Source: a virus. Taken from it: DNA of 39,788 bases. The stretch spans positions 1 through 39,788 of IMG/VR virus record IMGVR_UViG_3300005288_000022; one strand, given 5' to 3'. Numbering within the stretch: position 1 is the first letter of the stretch; every line of letters begins with the position of its first letter. Both the position numbers and the translations under genes were made by a program. Under the pieces are notes generated by a model that had not been told where the DNA came from, did no database searches, and was given only the letters and a program-made list of their open reading frames with translations. This document shows, piece by piece, positions 13,318 to 22,260 of this stretch.

Positions 13318-15500
13318 TGCTCACACTCAAGAAGCTGAAGGATTTGCACGATCGCGCCTACTGCTACGGGCAAGAGACTCGGCTTCGTGCAGCTGATGAC
13401 ATGCTCTTCGCCTGGGTTTCACAATGGGATGACTCAACCCTTGGGGAGTCATCGCTTCAGTACCGCGGCGAGTTCAACGTTCTGCGCAAGGCCTACCGGC
13501 AGATCGTTGCCGACCTTCGATCCAATCCCATCCAGATTGATTTCGTCCCGGCCAGTGAGTCGCGCGACGACGGCGCTGACGTCCTCGACGGTCTGTACCT
13601 GACTGACGACCGGGCGAACACCACGCTTGAATCCTACGACAACGCCGTCAGTGAGGCCGTGGTCTGCGGCGTGGGCGCATGGGAGCTGTATACCGAATAC
13701 GCCAGCAACCGGGCCGGCATCGATCATCAGGTTATCCGCCGTAGGCCCGTATACGAAGCCAACAACAATTGCTTTTGGGACCCGAACGCCAAGCGCTTGG
13801 ATAAGTCAGACGCCAATTATGTGTCGATCCTTCAGGCCTATTCGCAAGACGGCTATGAGGACCTGGTCGAAGAGCTTTGCGGCGAGGAATACGACGACGA
13901 AGAGAAGGAATCGCGGTCTGCCAAGAAGAAGCGCGAGAAGGCCGAAGCGCGCAATGCTTCATCCTTCGCTGAGCCGGAGCAGTCCTATGTCTTCCCGTGG
14001 ATGGGCAGCGGCAACGATCTGATCTATGTCGCCAGCTTCTACCATCGCCGCAAGATTAAAGACAAAGTGATCACTTTCACCGATCCTCTGGGGCAACCAC
14101 TCGTTTTACGCGAGAGTGACCTGTCAGAAGTGATGGACGAACTGATCGACGATGGCTACGAAATCGTCAGCACTCGCGAGATCAAGCGCTGGGAAGTGCG
14201 CAAATACATCGCATCTGGCGAGAAAATCCTGAATGGCAAGGTGGGTAAAGATGGCGAGCGCGAAGGCGAAGTGATTGCTGGCGAGAACATCCCTGTCGTC
14301 CCAACCTATGGCGAGCGTGCGTTCATTGAAGGCGAAGAACACTACGAAGGCATCACGCGCCTAGCCAAGGATCCGCAGCGCCTGCGCAACTTCCAGCTGT
14401 CTTACCTGGCTGACATCGTGAGCCGAAGCCCAAGGCCGAAGCCGATCTTCAACCCTGAGCAAATTCAGGGATTCGAATTCATGTACGAGCTGAACGGGGC
14501 GGACAACAATTATCCGTACCTGCTTCAGAACCGAACCGACGGCAACGGGACGGCGCTCCCGATTGGGCCTGTCGCGGTCATGCCTGAGCAGACAATCCCT
14601 CAAGCGCTGATGGCGAGCATTGAACTGTCCCGCCAAGCAGTCGAGGACGTGGCCAACCCTGGCTTGCCGCAGGACATCGCTGATCCAGACCTGTCAGGCA
14701 AGGCGGTTAATGCGCTGACCAACCGTCTCGACCAGCAGTCAATCGTCTACCAGCAGAACCTGAAACACGCCAAACGCCGGGACGCAGAGATCTACGCATC
14801 TATGGCCGTCGAGGTCTATGACGCTCCACGCGAGGTCACGCTGACCCAGCCGGACGGCACGACCAAGAAAGTCAAGATCATGGAGATGGTGCAGGATAAG
14901 GAGACTGGCGAGCTGGTCGCGCTAAATGACCTGACGAACACCGAATACGACGTCTACGCCGAGATTGGCCCGAGCTACTCAAGCAAGAAAGAGCAGACGA
15001 TTGACCAGTTGACGTCGATGGCTACTGCGATGGCGCCGCTGGATCCTGCGATGGCCAAAATGCTAATGCTCCAGACGCTAACGCTGATCAATGGCGTGAA
15101 CATGGACGACATCCGCGACTATGCTCGAAAGCAGCTTGTCCTGTCTGGCGCCGTAGAGCCGCAAACTCCAGAAGAGGAGCAGATGCTTACTCAGGCATCG
15201 CAACAGCAACAAGCGCCAGATCCTAACCTTGTCCTTGCCCAAGCCGAAATGGAGAAAGCCAAGGCTGCCCAGATGAATGCTCAGCGAATGGCAATGAATG
15301 ACCAGATGACCGCGCAGAATAATCAGGCCAAGACGCAGATTGATGCCTTCAGAGCCCAAACTGATCGCGCGGCAGTTGAGGTTGATGCGCAGCAGGCCGG
15401 CGCCGAGATCCAATTCACGAAGGTCAAGACGGCCGGCGCAATGCTGGAGAACATGAGCAAGACAATCAGCCCATTCAGGGCGCAACTCACACAAAGGTGA
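13317..15500 (+). CDS. Portal protein (P22 gp1-like)
   Basis: 727 aa, almost the P22 portal length (725). Starts within the TerL stop (TAATG). The body is typical of the P22 portal; the last about 130 residues (from T-Q-A-S-Q-Q-Q-Q) are Gln/Ala-rich and helical, matching the long C-terminal barrel of P22 portal. Forms the dodecameric channel at the packaging vertex and binds the gp4-like adaptor. Confidence 0.9.
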   Translation: MLTLKKLKDLHDRAYCYGQETRLRAADDMLFAWVSQWDDSTLGESSLQYRGEFNVLRKAYRQIVADLRSNPIQIDFVPASESRDDGADVLDGLYLTDDRANTTLESYDNAVSEAVVCGVGAWELYTEYASNRAGIDHQVIRRRPVYEANNNCFWDPNAKRLDKSDANYVSILQAYSQDGYEDLVEELCGEEYDDEEKESRSAKKKREKAEARNASSFAEPEQSYVFPWMGSGNDLIYVASFYHRRKIKDKVITFTDPLGQPLVLRESDLSEVMDELIDDGYEIVSTREIKRWEVRKYIASGEKILNGKVGKDGEREGEVIAGENIPVVPTYGERAFIEGEEHYEGITRLAKDPQRLRNFQLSYLADIVSRSPRPKPIFNPEQIQGFEFMYELNGADNNYPYLLQNRTDGNGTALPIGPVAVMPEQTIPQALMASIELSRQAVEDVANPGLPQDIADPDLSGKAVNALTNRLDQQSIVYQQNLKHAKRRDAEIYASMAVEVYDAPREVTLTQPDGTTKKVKIMEMVQDKETGELVALNDLTNTEYDVYAEIGPSYSSKKEQTIDQLTSMATAMAPLDPAMAKMLMLQTLTLINGVNMDDIRDYARKQLVLSGAVEPQTPEEEQMLTQASQQQQAPDPNLVLAQAEMEKAKAAQMNAQRMAMNDQMTAQNNQAKTQIDAFRAQTDRAAVEVDAQQAGAEIQFTKVKTAGAMLENMSKTISPFRAQLTQR

Positions 15501-15591
15501 TATTCTTCGGTCGTGGCTAGGGTAGCTCCCGAACGGCGGATTCCTCACCGCCTGCCACGTCATCATGAGGATTCGACTAGAGGTGGTTGAT

Positions 15592-15816
15592 ATGTCTAAT
15601 AATTTGTTAGAGCTTTCCATAATCGCAGCATGCAAGCCGAACTCGGTTTCTATGCCTGATCGAAACGATATCGTTAACACCATTGCAGCGACATGCCGAT
15701 TTGAGAAGACAGATCCTGCATATGTTGCAGGGTTAACATACGATTATATCTATAGCCAAATTCTGGCTTTAGCAAAAATTCATGCAGCCCAGCCTGAGAA
15801 TAATCCGCAGCGATAG
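15592..15816 (+). CDS. Small hypothetical protein between portal and scaffold
   Basis: 74 aa. The start at 15592 (AGAGG 8 nt upstream) is preferred to the in-frame ATG at 15565. Helical, with A-C-K-P-N-S-V-S-M-P-D and Y-D-Y-I-Y-S-Q-I-L-A-L-A-K-I. Lower GC than its neighbours, followed by a terminator, so it looks like an inserted small unit (a moron-like position). Confidence 0.55.
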   Translation: MSNNLLELSIIAACKPNSVSMPDRNDIVNTIAATCRFEKTDPAYVAGLTYDYIYSQILALAKIHAAQPENNPQR

Positions 15817-15916
15817 GTCGTCTATACTGCGCACCAGTGCCGGAGTGGCCGGCAAGCATAAGGCTGCACCTTGGAGCGGCTTTGATGCCATCAGGCAGAC
15901 CACCGAGGATAGAGGC

Positions 15917-15941
15917 CCCCGCTTTTTTAGGCGGGGTTTTT
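15917..15941 (+). terminator. Rho-independent terminator upstream of scaffold
   Basis: CCCCGC (15917-15922) and GCGGGG (15931-15936), 8-nt loop TTTTTTAG, then five T. It closes the packaging/portal unit about 140 bp before scaffold. Confidence 0.75.
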
Positions 15942-15973
15942 ATTGCCTGAAAATCACGATTCATGGCTGATTC

Positions 15974-16001
15974 TTGATCGCTACGCAAAGAGTGATACTC
16001 T
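15974..16001 (+). promoter_or_regulatory. Candidate promoter for scaffold and coat genes
   Basis: TTGATC (15974-15979) and TACTCT (15996-16001) are 16 bp apart, just after the terminator and 80 bp before scaffold. It could boost expression of coat and scaffold. The -10 is imperfect. Confidence 0.35.
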
Positions 16002-16081
16002 ATTCATTACTGAGGCGCACAGGTTAAACGCAATCCTACTTGTGGGACATCACAAGGCCATCGTTACCAAGCGAGTAGAAA

Positions 16082-17092
16082 ATGGACCAAACCCTGGAAG
16101 AATTGCGGGCGGCAAACGCAGCAGAAGAGGCGGCAGCAGCACAGGTTCCGCAAACCGGCGCGACTGACACCACGAATGATGCAGCCGATGACCTGAACAC
16201 CGACGACGATCATGCGGATGATCAAGACGATGAAGAAGGCCAGCAGGCAGAACCCGAAAGCTGGATGAAGGGCGACGACCAGGAGTCGCAGAGTGCTGAG
16301 AAGAAGTTCACGGATAGCGATATCGGCGCGGCGAAAGCCAAAGTCCGGGCAAAGCTTGATGTGGCGAAGTCAGAGATCGAGCAACTGCGTGCGCAACTGG
16401 AAGAAGCGCGCCGAAACACCGTAGCGCCGCAACCCTCGGCACGGCCGAAGCGTGAGGACTTCTACGACCAAGACGACCCGGACGATGCGTTTGCTGAAGC
16501 CCTGACGGATTGGAAGTTGAACGATCGACTCGCAAAGCAGCACAACGAGTCGCAGCAATACGAGTTTCAGCGCAAGCAACTGGAAACGCAGCAGACCATT
16601 GAATCTGGCGTGAATCAGCATTACGAGCGAGCAGCAACATTGGCGACGGCAAGCGGGATCAGTCCTGAGCTGTACCAGTCGGCAGATCATCGCGTTCGCA
16701 GCGCCGTTGAAGGGACTTTCCCCGGTGGTGGCGAGCAGGTCACGAACGCGCTGATTGCGGCTATCGGCGAAGGTTCTGAAAAGGTGTTCTACAACCTCGG
16801 GGTTAGCCCGAAACGCCTTGCAGAACTGACAGCGAAGCTTGCGTCAGACCCAAGCGGACTGACTGCTGTTGCTTATTTGGGCAGCTTAAAAGCCGAGTTG
16901 ACTGCTCCACTCAGAAAGAAAAGCAATACACCGGCCCCGGCCACGACTGTGCAAGGTGACGCGAACACCACCGACATTGGGAAGAACCTGCAAAAGCGAT
17001 ACGCAGAAGCCCATAAGCGCGGTGACACGCAAGCCGCCTTCGATATCCGTCGTGAAGCCAAGGGCAAAAACATAAACGTCAAATCTTGGTAA
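16082..17092 (+). CDS. Scaffolding protein (P22 gp8-like)
   Basis: 336 aa against 303 in P22. A very acidic N-terminal third (runs of D and E, about 35-70), a long Gln/Glu/Arg coiled coil (about 85-185), and a short basic C-terminus (L-Q-K-R-Y-A-E-A-H-K-R-G and K-G-K-N-I-N-V-K) of the kind that binds coat in P22. Directly precedes the coat gene. Assists procapsid assembly and leaves before packaging. Confidence 0.85.
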   Translation: MDQTLEELRAANAAEEAAAAQVPQTGATDTTNDAADDLNTDDDHADDQDDEEGQQAEPESWMKGDDQESQSAEKKFTDSDIGAAKAKVRAKLDVAKSEIEQLRAQLEEARRNTVAPQPSARPKREDFYDQDDPDDAFAEALTDWKLNDRLAKQHNESQQYEFQRKQLETQQTIESGVNQHYERAATLATASGISPELYQSADHRVRSAVEGTFPGGGEQVTNALIAAIGEGSEKVFYNLGVSPKRLAELTAKLASDPSGLTAVAYLGSLKAELTAPLRKKSNTPAPATTVQGDANTTDIGKNLQKRYAEAHKRGDTQAAFDIRREAKGKNINVKSW

Positions 17093-17103
17093 GGAATTAA
17101 ACG

Positions 17104-18384
17104 ATGGCAGCTTTAACCGCAGGCAAGATTGCCGAGGTCATGTTTGAAAACGCGCTCGATACCTATGAGCCGCAGGACATGCTCCTTCCGACCACCACGT
17201 TCTACGAGCCAGACGGCGCGACGATGCAGAACTCCGGGAACACCATCTGGCGTCCTGTTCAGCAGCATCGTCCAGTGATCAGCGGGTTCGACCTGACTGG
17301 TTTGGAAACCGGCATCATCGAAGAAACCTATCCAGCGGTGCTGGGTACTCCAACCAACGATCTGGTTAGCCAGCGCGCTGACGACATGCGCGACCTGCGT
17401 TTCTGGGAGAAGGCTGGTACTGAAGCTGGCCGCCAACAAGCGACCAACTTGAACAAGGCGATTGCTACGGCCATCGGCCTGCAAGGTGCGATGTTCTATC
17501 GCTCCAACGCAACCAGCGGCTATGACGTGATCGGCGAAGCTCAGGCGCTCATGAACGAACGTCAAGGCGCCAAGTCCGAACGTTTCTTCCTGCTGAATGA
17601 CCGCGACAACCTGAAGTTCGGCAAAGACCTTGCCGCTCGTCAGACCCTGCAAGGCCGTCCTGCTGATACCTGGGCAACCGGCCAGATCGGTCAGAACGTC
17701 GCCGAGTTCGACATCTACACCGCTTCGTTCCTGCCGAACCTTGTCGGTGGTGCTGACCCGGCCACCACTGTGACCGCTAACCAGTCGTTCAAGCCAACTG
17801 CAGGCACTGTCGATCCAGTGCTGAACACCGTGACCAACGTGGACTACCGTACTGCGACCATCCCGGTTACAGCCTCGGCGTCCTACAACATCGGCGACAA
17901 GATCACCTTTGCCAACGCCGCGGTGACCGTCAAGGCGCTGGGCTTGGCCGACAAGTCGGATACTGGCGTGGCGATGACCTTCACTATCGTGGGCAAGCCA
18001 TCCGGCACGTCGATCACGATCTTCCCGAAACCGATTGCCCTGGACGACCCGGCGCTCTCCACCCTGGAAGCGGCTTACGCCAACGTGAACACTCGCATCC
18101 TCAACACCGCAACCGTGAACCGGGTGAACATCGACGCTTCGAAGAAGGTCAATCTGTTCTACGACAAGGACGCGGTTGAAGTGCTGGGCGGCTCCATCCC
18201 GGCGGATCTGTTCAAGTCGTACGATGGTCTGAAGGTCATCAACAAGACCATGAAAAATGGCCTGAAGATGTACATGATCTACGACGCCAACATGATCAAC
18301 CTGCAATTCCGCTATCGTCTGTTCACTTGGTGGGGCGTCACCATCAAGGATCCGTCGCGCTGCGGCACAGCTGTTACCTTCTGA
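17104..18384 (+). CDS. Major capsid (coat) protein, P22 gp5-like
   Basis: 426 aa against 430 in P22 coat. Shared blocks recalled from P22: S-G-N-T-I-W-R-P-V-Q-Q, Q-R-A-D-D-M-R-D-L-R, N-Q-S-F-K-P-T-A-G (start of the inserted I-domain), F-P-K-P-I-A-L-D-D-P-A-L-S, A-Y-A-N-V-N-T-R-I. AAGG upstream of the ATG and a terminator 17 bp after the stop. HK97-fold shell subunit. Confidence 0.95.
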   Translation: MAALTAGKIAEVMFENALDTYEPQDMLLPTTTFYEPDGATMQNSGNTIWRPVQQHRPVISGFDLTGLETGIIEETYPAVLGTPTNDLVSQRADDMRDLRFWEKAGTEAGRQQATNLNKAIATAIGLQGAMFYRSNATSGYDVIGEAQALMNERQGAKSERFFLLNDRDNLKFGKDLAARQTLQGRPADTWATGQIGQNVAEFDIYTASFLPNLVGGADPATTVTANQSFKPTAGTVDPVLNTVTNVDYRTATIPVTASASYNIGDKITFANAAVTVKALGLADKSDTGVAMTFTIVGKPSGTSITIFPKPIALDDPALSTLEAAYANVNTRILNTATVNRVNIDASKKVNLFYDKDAVEVLGGSIPADLFKSYDGLKVINKTMKNGLKMYMIYDANMINLQFRYRLFTWWGVTIKDPSRCGTAVTF

Positions 18385-18400
18385 CAGTGGCATGATCTTG

Positions 18401-18425
18401 AGGGGCCGAAAGGCCCCTTTCTTTT
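18401..18425 (+). terminator. Rho-independent terminator after coat
   Basis: AGGGGCC-GAAA-GGCCCCT: a 7-bp stem with a GNRA-type tetraloop, then TTTCTTTT. It would attenuate read-through into the tail genes and give coat the highest transcript level. Confidence 0.8.
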
Positions 18426-18441
18426 ATCTGAGGATTGAAAC

Positions 18442-18714
18442 ATGGCCTGTATTCTCTACCGCGAGGGCAAAGGTGCTGTTGAGCATGGCATTGTCTGCGA
18501 ATCCACGACCTGCGAAGTCGAAAATCTGGAAGGTATGATCGGGGCTGGCTGGTCAATTAATCCGCCGGGTTACGCGCCGCCAGCTGCCGAGAAAGAGGAA
18601 GCTGATGATGAGCCGGAAACCATCAATCCGGTGCGCATCAAGGCCAAGGAAGCGGGGATCGACGGTTGGGATACCAAGCGGATCGGCACCCTCGAAAAGA
18701 TGTTGGAGGCGTAA
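18442..18714 (+). CDS. Small acidic head-region protein, 90 aa
   Basis: GAGG 7 nt before the ATG. N-terminal beta-like segment with two Cys, acidic Pro/Glu linker (A-A-E-K-E-E-A-D-D-E-P-E), and a helical C-terminus with I-K-A-K-E-A-G-I-D-G-W-D-T-K-R-I-G-T-L-E-K-M-L, which resembles the small SAP/Rho-N-like tails found in phage head genes. Between coat and gp4-like, so possibly a head-completion or decoration factor. Confidence 0.6.
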   Translation: MACILYREGKGAVEHGIVCESTTCEVENLEGMIGAGWSINPPGYAPPAAEKEEADDEPETINPVRIKAKEAGIDGWDTKRIGTLEKMLEA

Positions 18715-19464
18715 ATGGCTACCGCACAGCTCAAGGTTGACAGAATCACCGCGGCTTATTCGAAGCTCAGGATCTCGGGGCTGACGGTGATCCCGAACCC
18801 GTCCGATCTTGAGCTGGCCTTGAATGAGCTTGAGAACATGATGGCCGAACTCAACTCGCGTGGCATTGAGGTCGGTTACAACTTCGAAGAGCAGCCGGAC
18901 CCGAACAGCGATCTGAATGTCCCAATCGAATTCTGGAACATGATCGCCACCAATTTGGCTACGCGGCTGATCCCTGACTTCAACAAGGATGCATCACCGG
19001 TGCTGTTTGCGCAGGCCTCACAGTCTCTGTCGCAAGCATCTGGAATCTGCGCCCGCAACCGTATTCAGCAGGTCGCATACCCGGCCAGACAGCCTGTAGG
19101 GAGCGGCAACAGGGTCTATGCCCGGTGGCAGCGGTTCTATACCGATTTCAGGGATCTGCCGCCCAATGCGCCGTCTACGCTGTTCATCATGCAAGGGGAG
19201 ACGAACGACTTCGAAGAGTCTTTCGCCGCGTACTTGCGCACAGATGAGTTCATTGACACCTTCGAAGTCACCTCAGATTCAGGCCTCGTCGTTGTCAGTA
19301 GCGCACTGCTTGATAGTGTCATTACCTATCGGTTGACTGCTCCAATCGAACTGGCCGCTGGCATTTGGCAGCAAGTGAAAATCCGTGTCGCGACAACTGA
19401 AGGTCGCGTGGAGATTCGAATCCTCGATTTCCAAGTGACGCCAAATGTGAAAGTAGGGCAATAA
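18715..19464 (+). CDS. P22 gp4-like head-tail adaptor with C-terminal extension
   Basis: 249 aa; P22 gp4 is about 166. The first about 135 residues match the gp4 type (D-R-I-T-A-A-Y-S-K-L, L-E-L-A-L-N-E-L-E-N-M-M-A-E-L, A-T-R-L-I-P-D-F). The rest (about 140-249) is an extra beta-rich domain. The gp4 part binds under the portal as the first tail ring. GGAGG upstream. Confidence 0.85.
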   Translation: MATAQLKVDRITAAYSKLRISGLTVIPNPSDLELALNELENMMAELNSRGIEVGYNFEEQPDPNSDLNVPIEFWNMIATNLATRLIPDFNKDASPVLFAQASQSLSQASGICARNRIQQVAYPARQPVGSGNRVYARWQRFYTDFRDLPPNAPSTLFIMQGETNDFEESFAAYLRTDEFIDTFEVTSDSGLVVVSSALLDSVITYRLTAPIELAAGIWQQVKIRVATTEGRVEIRILDFQVTPNVKVGQ

Positions 19465-19476
19465 GGAGCAGGCAAC

Positions 19477-20229
19477 ATGGCATTTACTCAATTCAACATT
19501 GATCGATCGTCTACGCAGTCGCGGGGGATCTTCAACAACTACGTCTATCGGACTACCGATACGATCGCTCAGGTAAAGGTGGCCGGTTACTTCACGGCCT
19601 GCCGTTTCGCCATATCGGACGGTCCTAGCACCAACGGCTTCGGCTGGAATGGGGCGGTCATTGAATGCTTCTGTTCGGATGGCTATCTGGTCGGGCAGAT
19701 GAATGCCACGACTGGGACGCTATCCGGCCTGTTCTCGTCTCCTGCGGTTCTCAGTCAGGGCGATATCATCAACTCTGCATCAGTAGTCACACAGACTCCT
19801 GGCTCGCTTGGTACGGCTCTACAGGTAAGTTTCGGTTCCGCTCCAGTCTCAACTGCTCAATTCGATCTGAGCGCAGCTGGCGCCATGACTTGCAAGATTT
19901 CAGGGCAATACAGATTCATCTTTTCTGCTCAGGCAGGGCGCGCAGCTGGTGCCGGCATCGTCAACCTATTCGTTCGCCTGCTCAAGAACGGTACGCAGAT
20001 TGGTAACACCTCTCTAGCTCGCATGGACAACGCTGCCGTAGTCACCCCGCTGCGCTTCGTCATTGTTCTCGACCTTCTAGCCACCGATGTTTTGATAGCC
20101 CAGGTTATTCAAGACTCCAGTGGTATCGCAGGCGCAGGCGGCCTCTATTCGGTAACTCCTGCCGCAGCTGGATGGGGCGCATCCCCTTCCGCAGCAGTTG
20201 TAATTTCACAAATAACCGCAGTGGTGTAA
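19477..20229 (+). CDS. Beta-rich virion protein with C1q/TNF-like C-terminal half
   Basis: 250 aa. The N-terminal half is beta-rich with F-T-Q-F-N-I-D-R-S. The C-terminal half (from about 115) has the jelly-roll rhythm I-S-G-Q-Y-R-F-I-F-S-A-Q-A and L-F-V-R-L-L-K-N-G-T-Q-I-G seen in C1q-like phage proteins. Located between gp4-like and gp10-like genes, so probably a tail or head decoration/fibre. No exact family claimed. Confidence 0.6.
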   Translation: MAFTQFNIDRSSTQSRGIFNNYVYRTTDTIAQVKVAGYFTACRFAISDGPSTNGFGWNGAVIECFCSDGYLVGQMNATTGTLSGLFSSPAVLSQGDIINSASVVTQTPGSLGTALQVSFGSAPVSTAQFDLSAAGAMTCKISGQYRFIFSAQAGRAAGAGIVNLFVRLLKNGTQIGNTSLARMDNAAVVTPLRFVIVLDLLATDVLIAQVIQDSSGIAGAGGLYSVTPAAAGWGASPSAAVVISQITAVV

Positions 20230-20232
20230 CCA

Positions 20233-21645
20233 ATGCCATCTCAGAAAGTCCCGATCACCCTCATCAAGGGCGACAAGATCAGTACGCAGACAGACTATCT
20301 GGACGCTTTGCCAGAGAATATGTACGCAGTGCCGAAACCAATCCTTGGCGCTGAGGGCTTCATGCTTCAGCATTCGGGACTCACTGAATATGGTACTGGT
20401 GCCGGCCCAGATCGTGGCGGCGTGTGGAATGAGCGCTTAGGAATGCACTTTCGCGTTTCCTACACGCAATTCATCATTGTCAATGAAGACGGCTCAACTC
20501 AGAGATTCGGCAACATCCCAGGCATGGAGCAAGTTTCCATGCCTTACTCATTCAATACCCAGGCGATTGTCGGTGGTGGCGGGTTCTATCTTTACGACCC
20601 GACGCTAGGCTTCCGCCAGGTGCTTGACCCGGACCTTAAGACACCTATCGATGGAGTCTGGATCGATGGCTATTACTTCCTGACTGACGGGCAATACCTC
20701 TATCACACTGAGCTGACGGATGAGTCCGTGTTCTCTCCGCTAGCCTTCGCGACATCCGAGTTTTCCCCAGATCCAACGCTTGGTGTCGGCAAGACCTCGG
20801 ATGACAAGGTAATCGTCTTCAACCGCTATACGACCGAATTCTTCTCGAACGTCGCGTCGAATAACTTTGCGTTTACCCGCATCCCGGCCCGGGCGGTGAA
20901 AGCTGGCATTGTAGCGACTCATGCCAAATGTGAACTTAACGGGAAATGGTATTTCTGCGGTAGCAATAAGGAAACTGATCTGGGGATTCACATTCTTGGA
21001 ATCGGGGCGCCTCAGCAAATCTCTACGCGAGCCATAGACCGAATTCTTTCGAAATACACAGAGCCCGATCTTAAGGATATGTCGATGGAAGCCGTCGGCG
21101 TTGACGGCATGTCGTTCGTCTACATCCACCTGCCGAACGAAACCCTGCTGTTCAACGAGACGGTGGCGACCGCTTCCGGTCTAGAGAACGCCTGGTCAAT
21201 CCTAAAGCGCGGCACCGGATCACTGCCATGGCGCGGCATCAATGGCGTGTTCGATCCGAGGGTTGGAAAGTGGCTGTTCGGCGACAAGATCGATCTCCGC
21301 CTTGGCTTCCTCGACCCAGTATCAGTTGACCAATACGGCGAGATGGGGGAATGGGTGCTGTACACGCCTTTCCTGTATTTGGAGGGCTTGTCGGTAGATA
21401 GCCTGAACATCGAGACGATGCCAGGGCATTCACCGGCCAATGACGCCACGCTATTTGTGTCTCTGACCTATGACGGTGTGACGTATGGACATGAGGTGAC
21501 GGCACGCTATGGGGCGCCTGGTGATTACAACCAGCGCTATATCGTGAACCGGATGGGCTACGTGCGGAACTGGGTCGGGTTCAAGCTTCGCGGCGCATCT
21601 CGCGCCAAGATGTCATTCGGACGGGGGTATCTCGAAGTTGGCTAA
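20233..21645 (+). CDS. P22 gp10-like packaged-DNA stabilisation protein
   Basis: 470 aa against 472 in P22 gp10. Same place after gp4-like. Starts P-S-Q-K-V-P-I-T-L-I-K-G-D-K and carries repeated beta-propeller-like blades (F-Y-L-Y-D-P-T, K-W-Y-F-C-G-S, K-W-L-F-G-D). Forms the hexameric plug ring between gp4 and the tail needle and anchors tailspikes. Confidence 0.9.
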   Translation: MPSQKVPITLIKGDKISTQTDYLDALPENMYAVPKPILGAEGFMLQHSGLTEYGTGAGPDRGGVWNERLGMHFRVSYTQFIIVNEDGSTQRFGNIPGMEQVSMPYSFNTQAIVGGGGFYLYDPTLGFRQVLDPDLKTPIDGVWIDGYYFLTDGQYLYHTELTDESVFSPLAFATSEFSPDPTLGVGKTSDDKVIVFNRYTTEFFSNVASNNFAFTRIPARAVKAGIVATHAKCELNGKWYFCGSNKETDLGIHILGIGAPQQISTRAIDRILSKYTEPDLKDMSMEAVGVDGMSFVYIHLPNETLLFNETVATASGLENAWSILKRGTGSLPWRGINGVFDPRVGKWLFGDKIDLRLGFLDPVSVDQYGEMGEWVLYTPFLYLEGLSVDSLNIETMPGHSPANDATLFVSLTYDGVTYGHEVTARYGAPGDYNQRYIVNRMGYVRNWVGFKLRGASRAKMSFGRGYLEVG

Positions 21646-21913
21646 CTTAACTGGAAGCTTCATAGGTCTTGATCTATCGGCATCTGAAGTAAAGGCGCTG
21701 ACTGATTGGCCTGATGCGATCGTCAATGACTACACCTCAGTCCTCAATTCGTTGAGGCTTTTGGCTTCCAGCATCCAGGTGATGGAAGTTGGCCTGGTTG
21801 ATCCAGAGGGCGTCGTTACCGCCAACAATTCGCGCCAATATTTCAACTCGGTTACCAGCAAGCTCTGGATTAACCCTGTCGTTGGCGCGCTGACTGGATG
21901 GGTATTGATCTGA
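21638..21913 (+). CDS. Small protein in the gp26 (needle) position
   Basis: 91 aa with a TTG start overlapping gp10-like by 8 nt; GGGGG lies about 9-13 nt upstream. Mostly helical (L-D-L-S-A-S-E-V-K-A-L-T-D-W-P, V-L-N-S-L-R-L-L-A-S-S-I-Q-V-M-E) and much shorter than P22 gp26 (233 aa), without an obvious long trimeric coiled coil. Position suggests tail plug; identity uncertain. Confidence 0.6.
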   Translation: MANLTGSFIGLDLSASEVKALTDWPDAIVNDYTSVLNSLRLLASSIQVMEVGLVDPEGVVTANNSRQYFNSVTSKLWINPVVGALTGWVLI

Positions 21914-22260
21914 TGTTCCGGCCGGCGTATGACTGCGAGGATCGATTAGGCATTGCCGAGGACGAGAATCACGCAGTATTCAGATGGTCAGAAGGCCGGG
22001 TGTTCTTCTCCTGCTGCGAGAAGGGCCAAGCCTTAAGCGCTCATTTCTCATCAGGACCGGAGGCCCTTAGGCTCATCAGGCCTGCCATAGATGAGTTCTG
22101 CACCTGGGCGTTTGAATCAATGCCTTGGTGTAGAATGATATTTGCTTGCATTGTTCGGCCTAGCGTAGCGCGGCTTGTCGAGAAATGCGGATTTTCCTTA
22201 CTGGAGACGCGCGGCGATCTTCAGATTTACGTGAGGTTCCAACCATGGGAAGCATCTTAG
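21913..22260 (+). CDS. GNAT-like protein in the gp14 position
   Basis: 115 aa from the ATG at 21913 (TGATG coupling), preferred to 21898 because the protein then opens M-F-R-P-A like many GNAT proteins. The C-terminal V-R-P-S-V-A-R-L-V-E-K-C-G-F-S-L-L-E resembles GNAT motif B (R-x-K-x-G-F). Acetyl-CoA loop motif A is not clear, so activity is doubtful. It sits where P22 gene 14 is. Overlaps the next gene by 16 nt. Confidence 0.6.
   Translation: MFRPAYDCEDRLGIAEDENHAVFRWSEGRVFFSCCEKGQALSAHFSSGPEALRLIRPAIDEFCTWAFESMPWCRMIFACIVRPSVARLVEKCGFSLLETRGDLQIYVRFQPWEAS

Noticed and set aside
17113-18393. 426-aa minus-strand open frame across the coat gene
   Set aside because: It mirrors the coat gene codon by codon, has no RBS, and the plus-strand product matches P22 coat blocks. 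High-GC codon bias leaves the reverse frame open.
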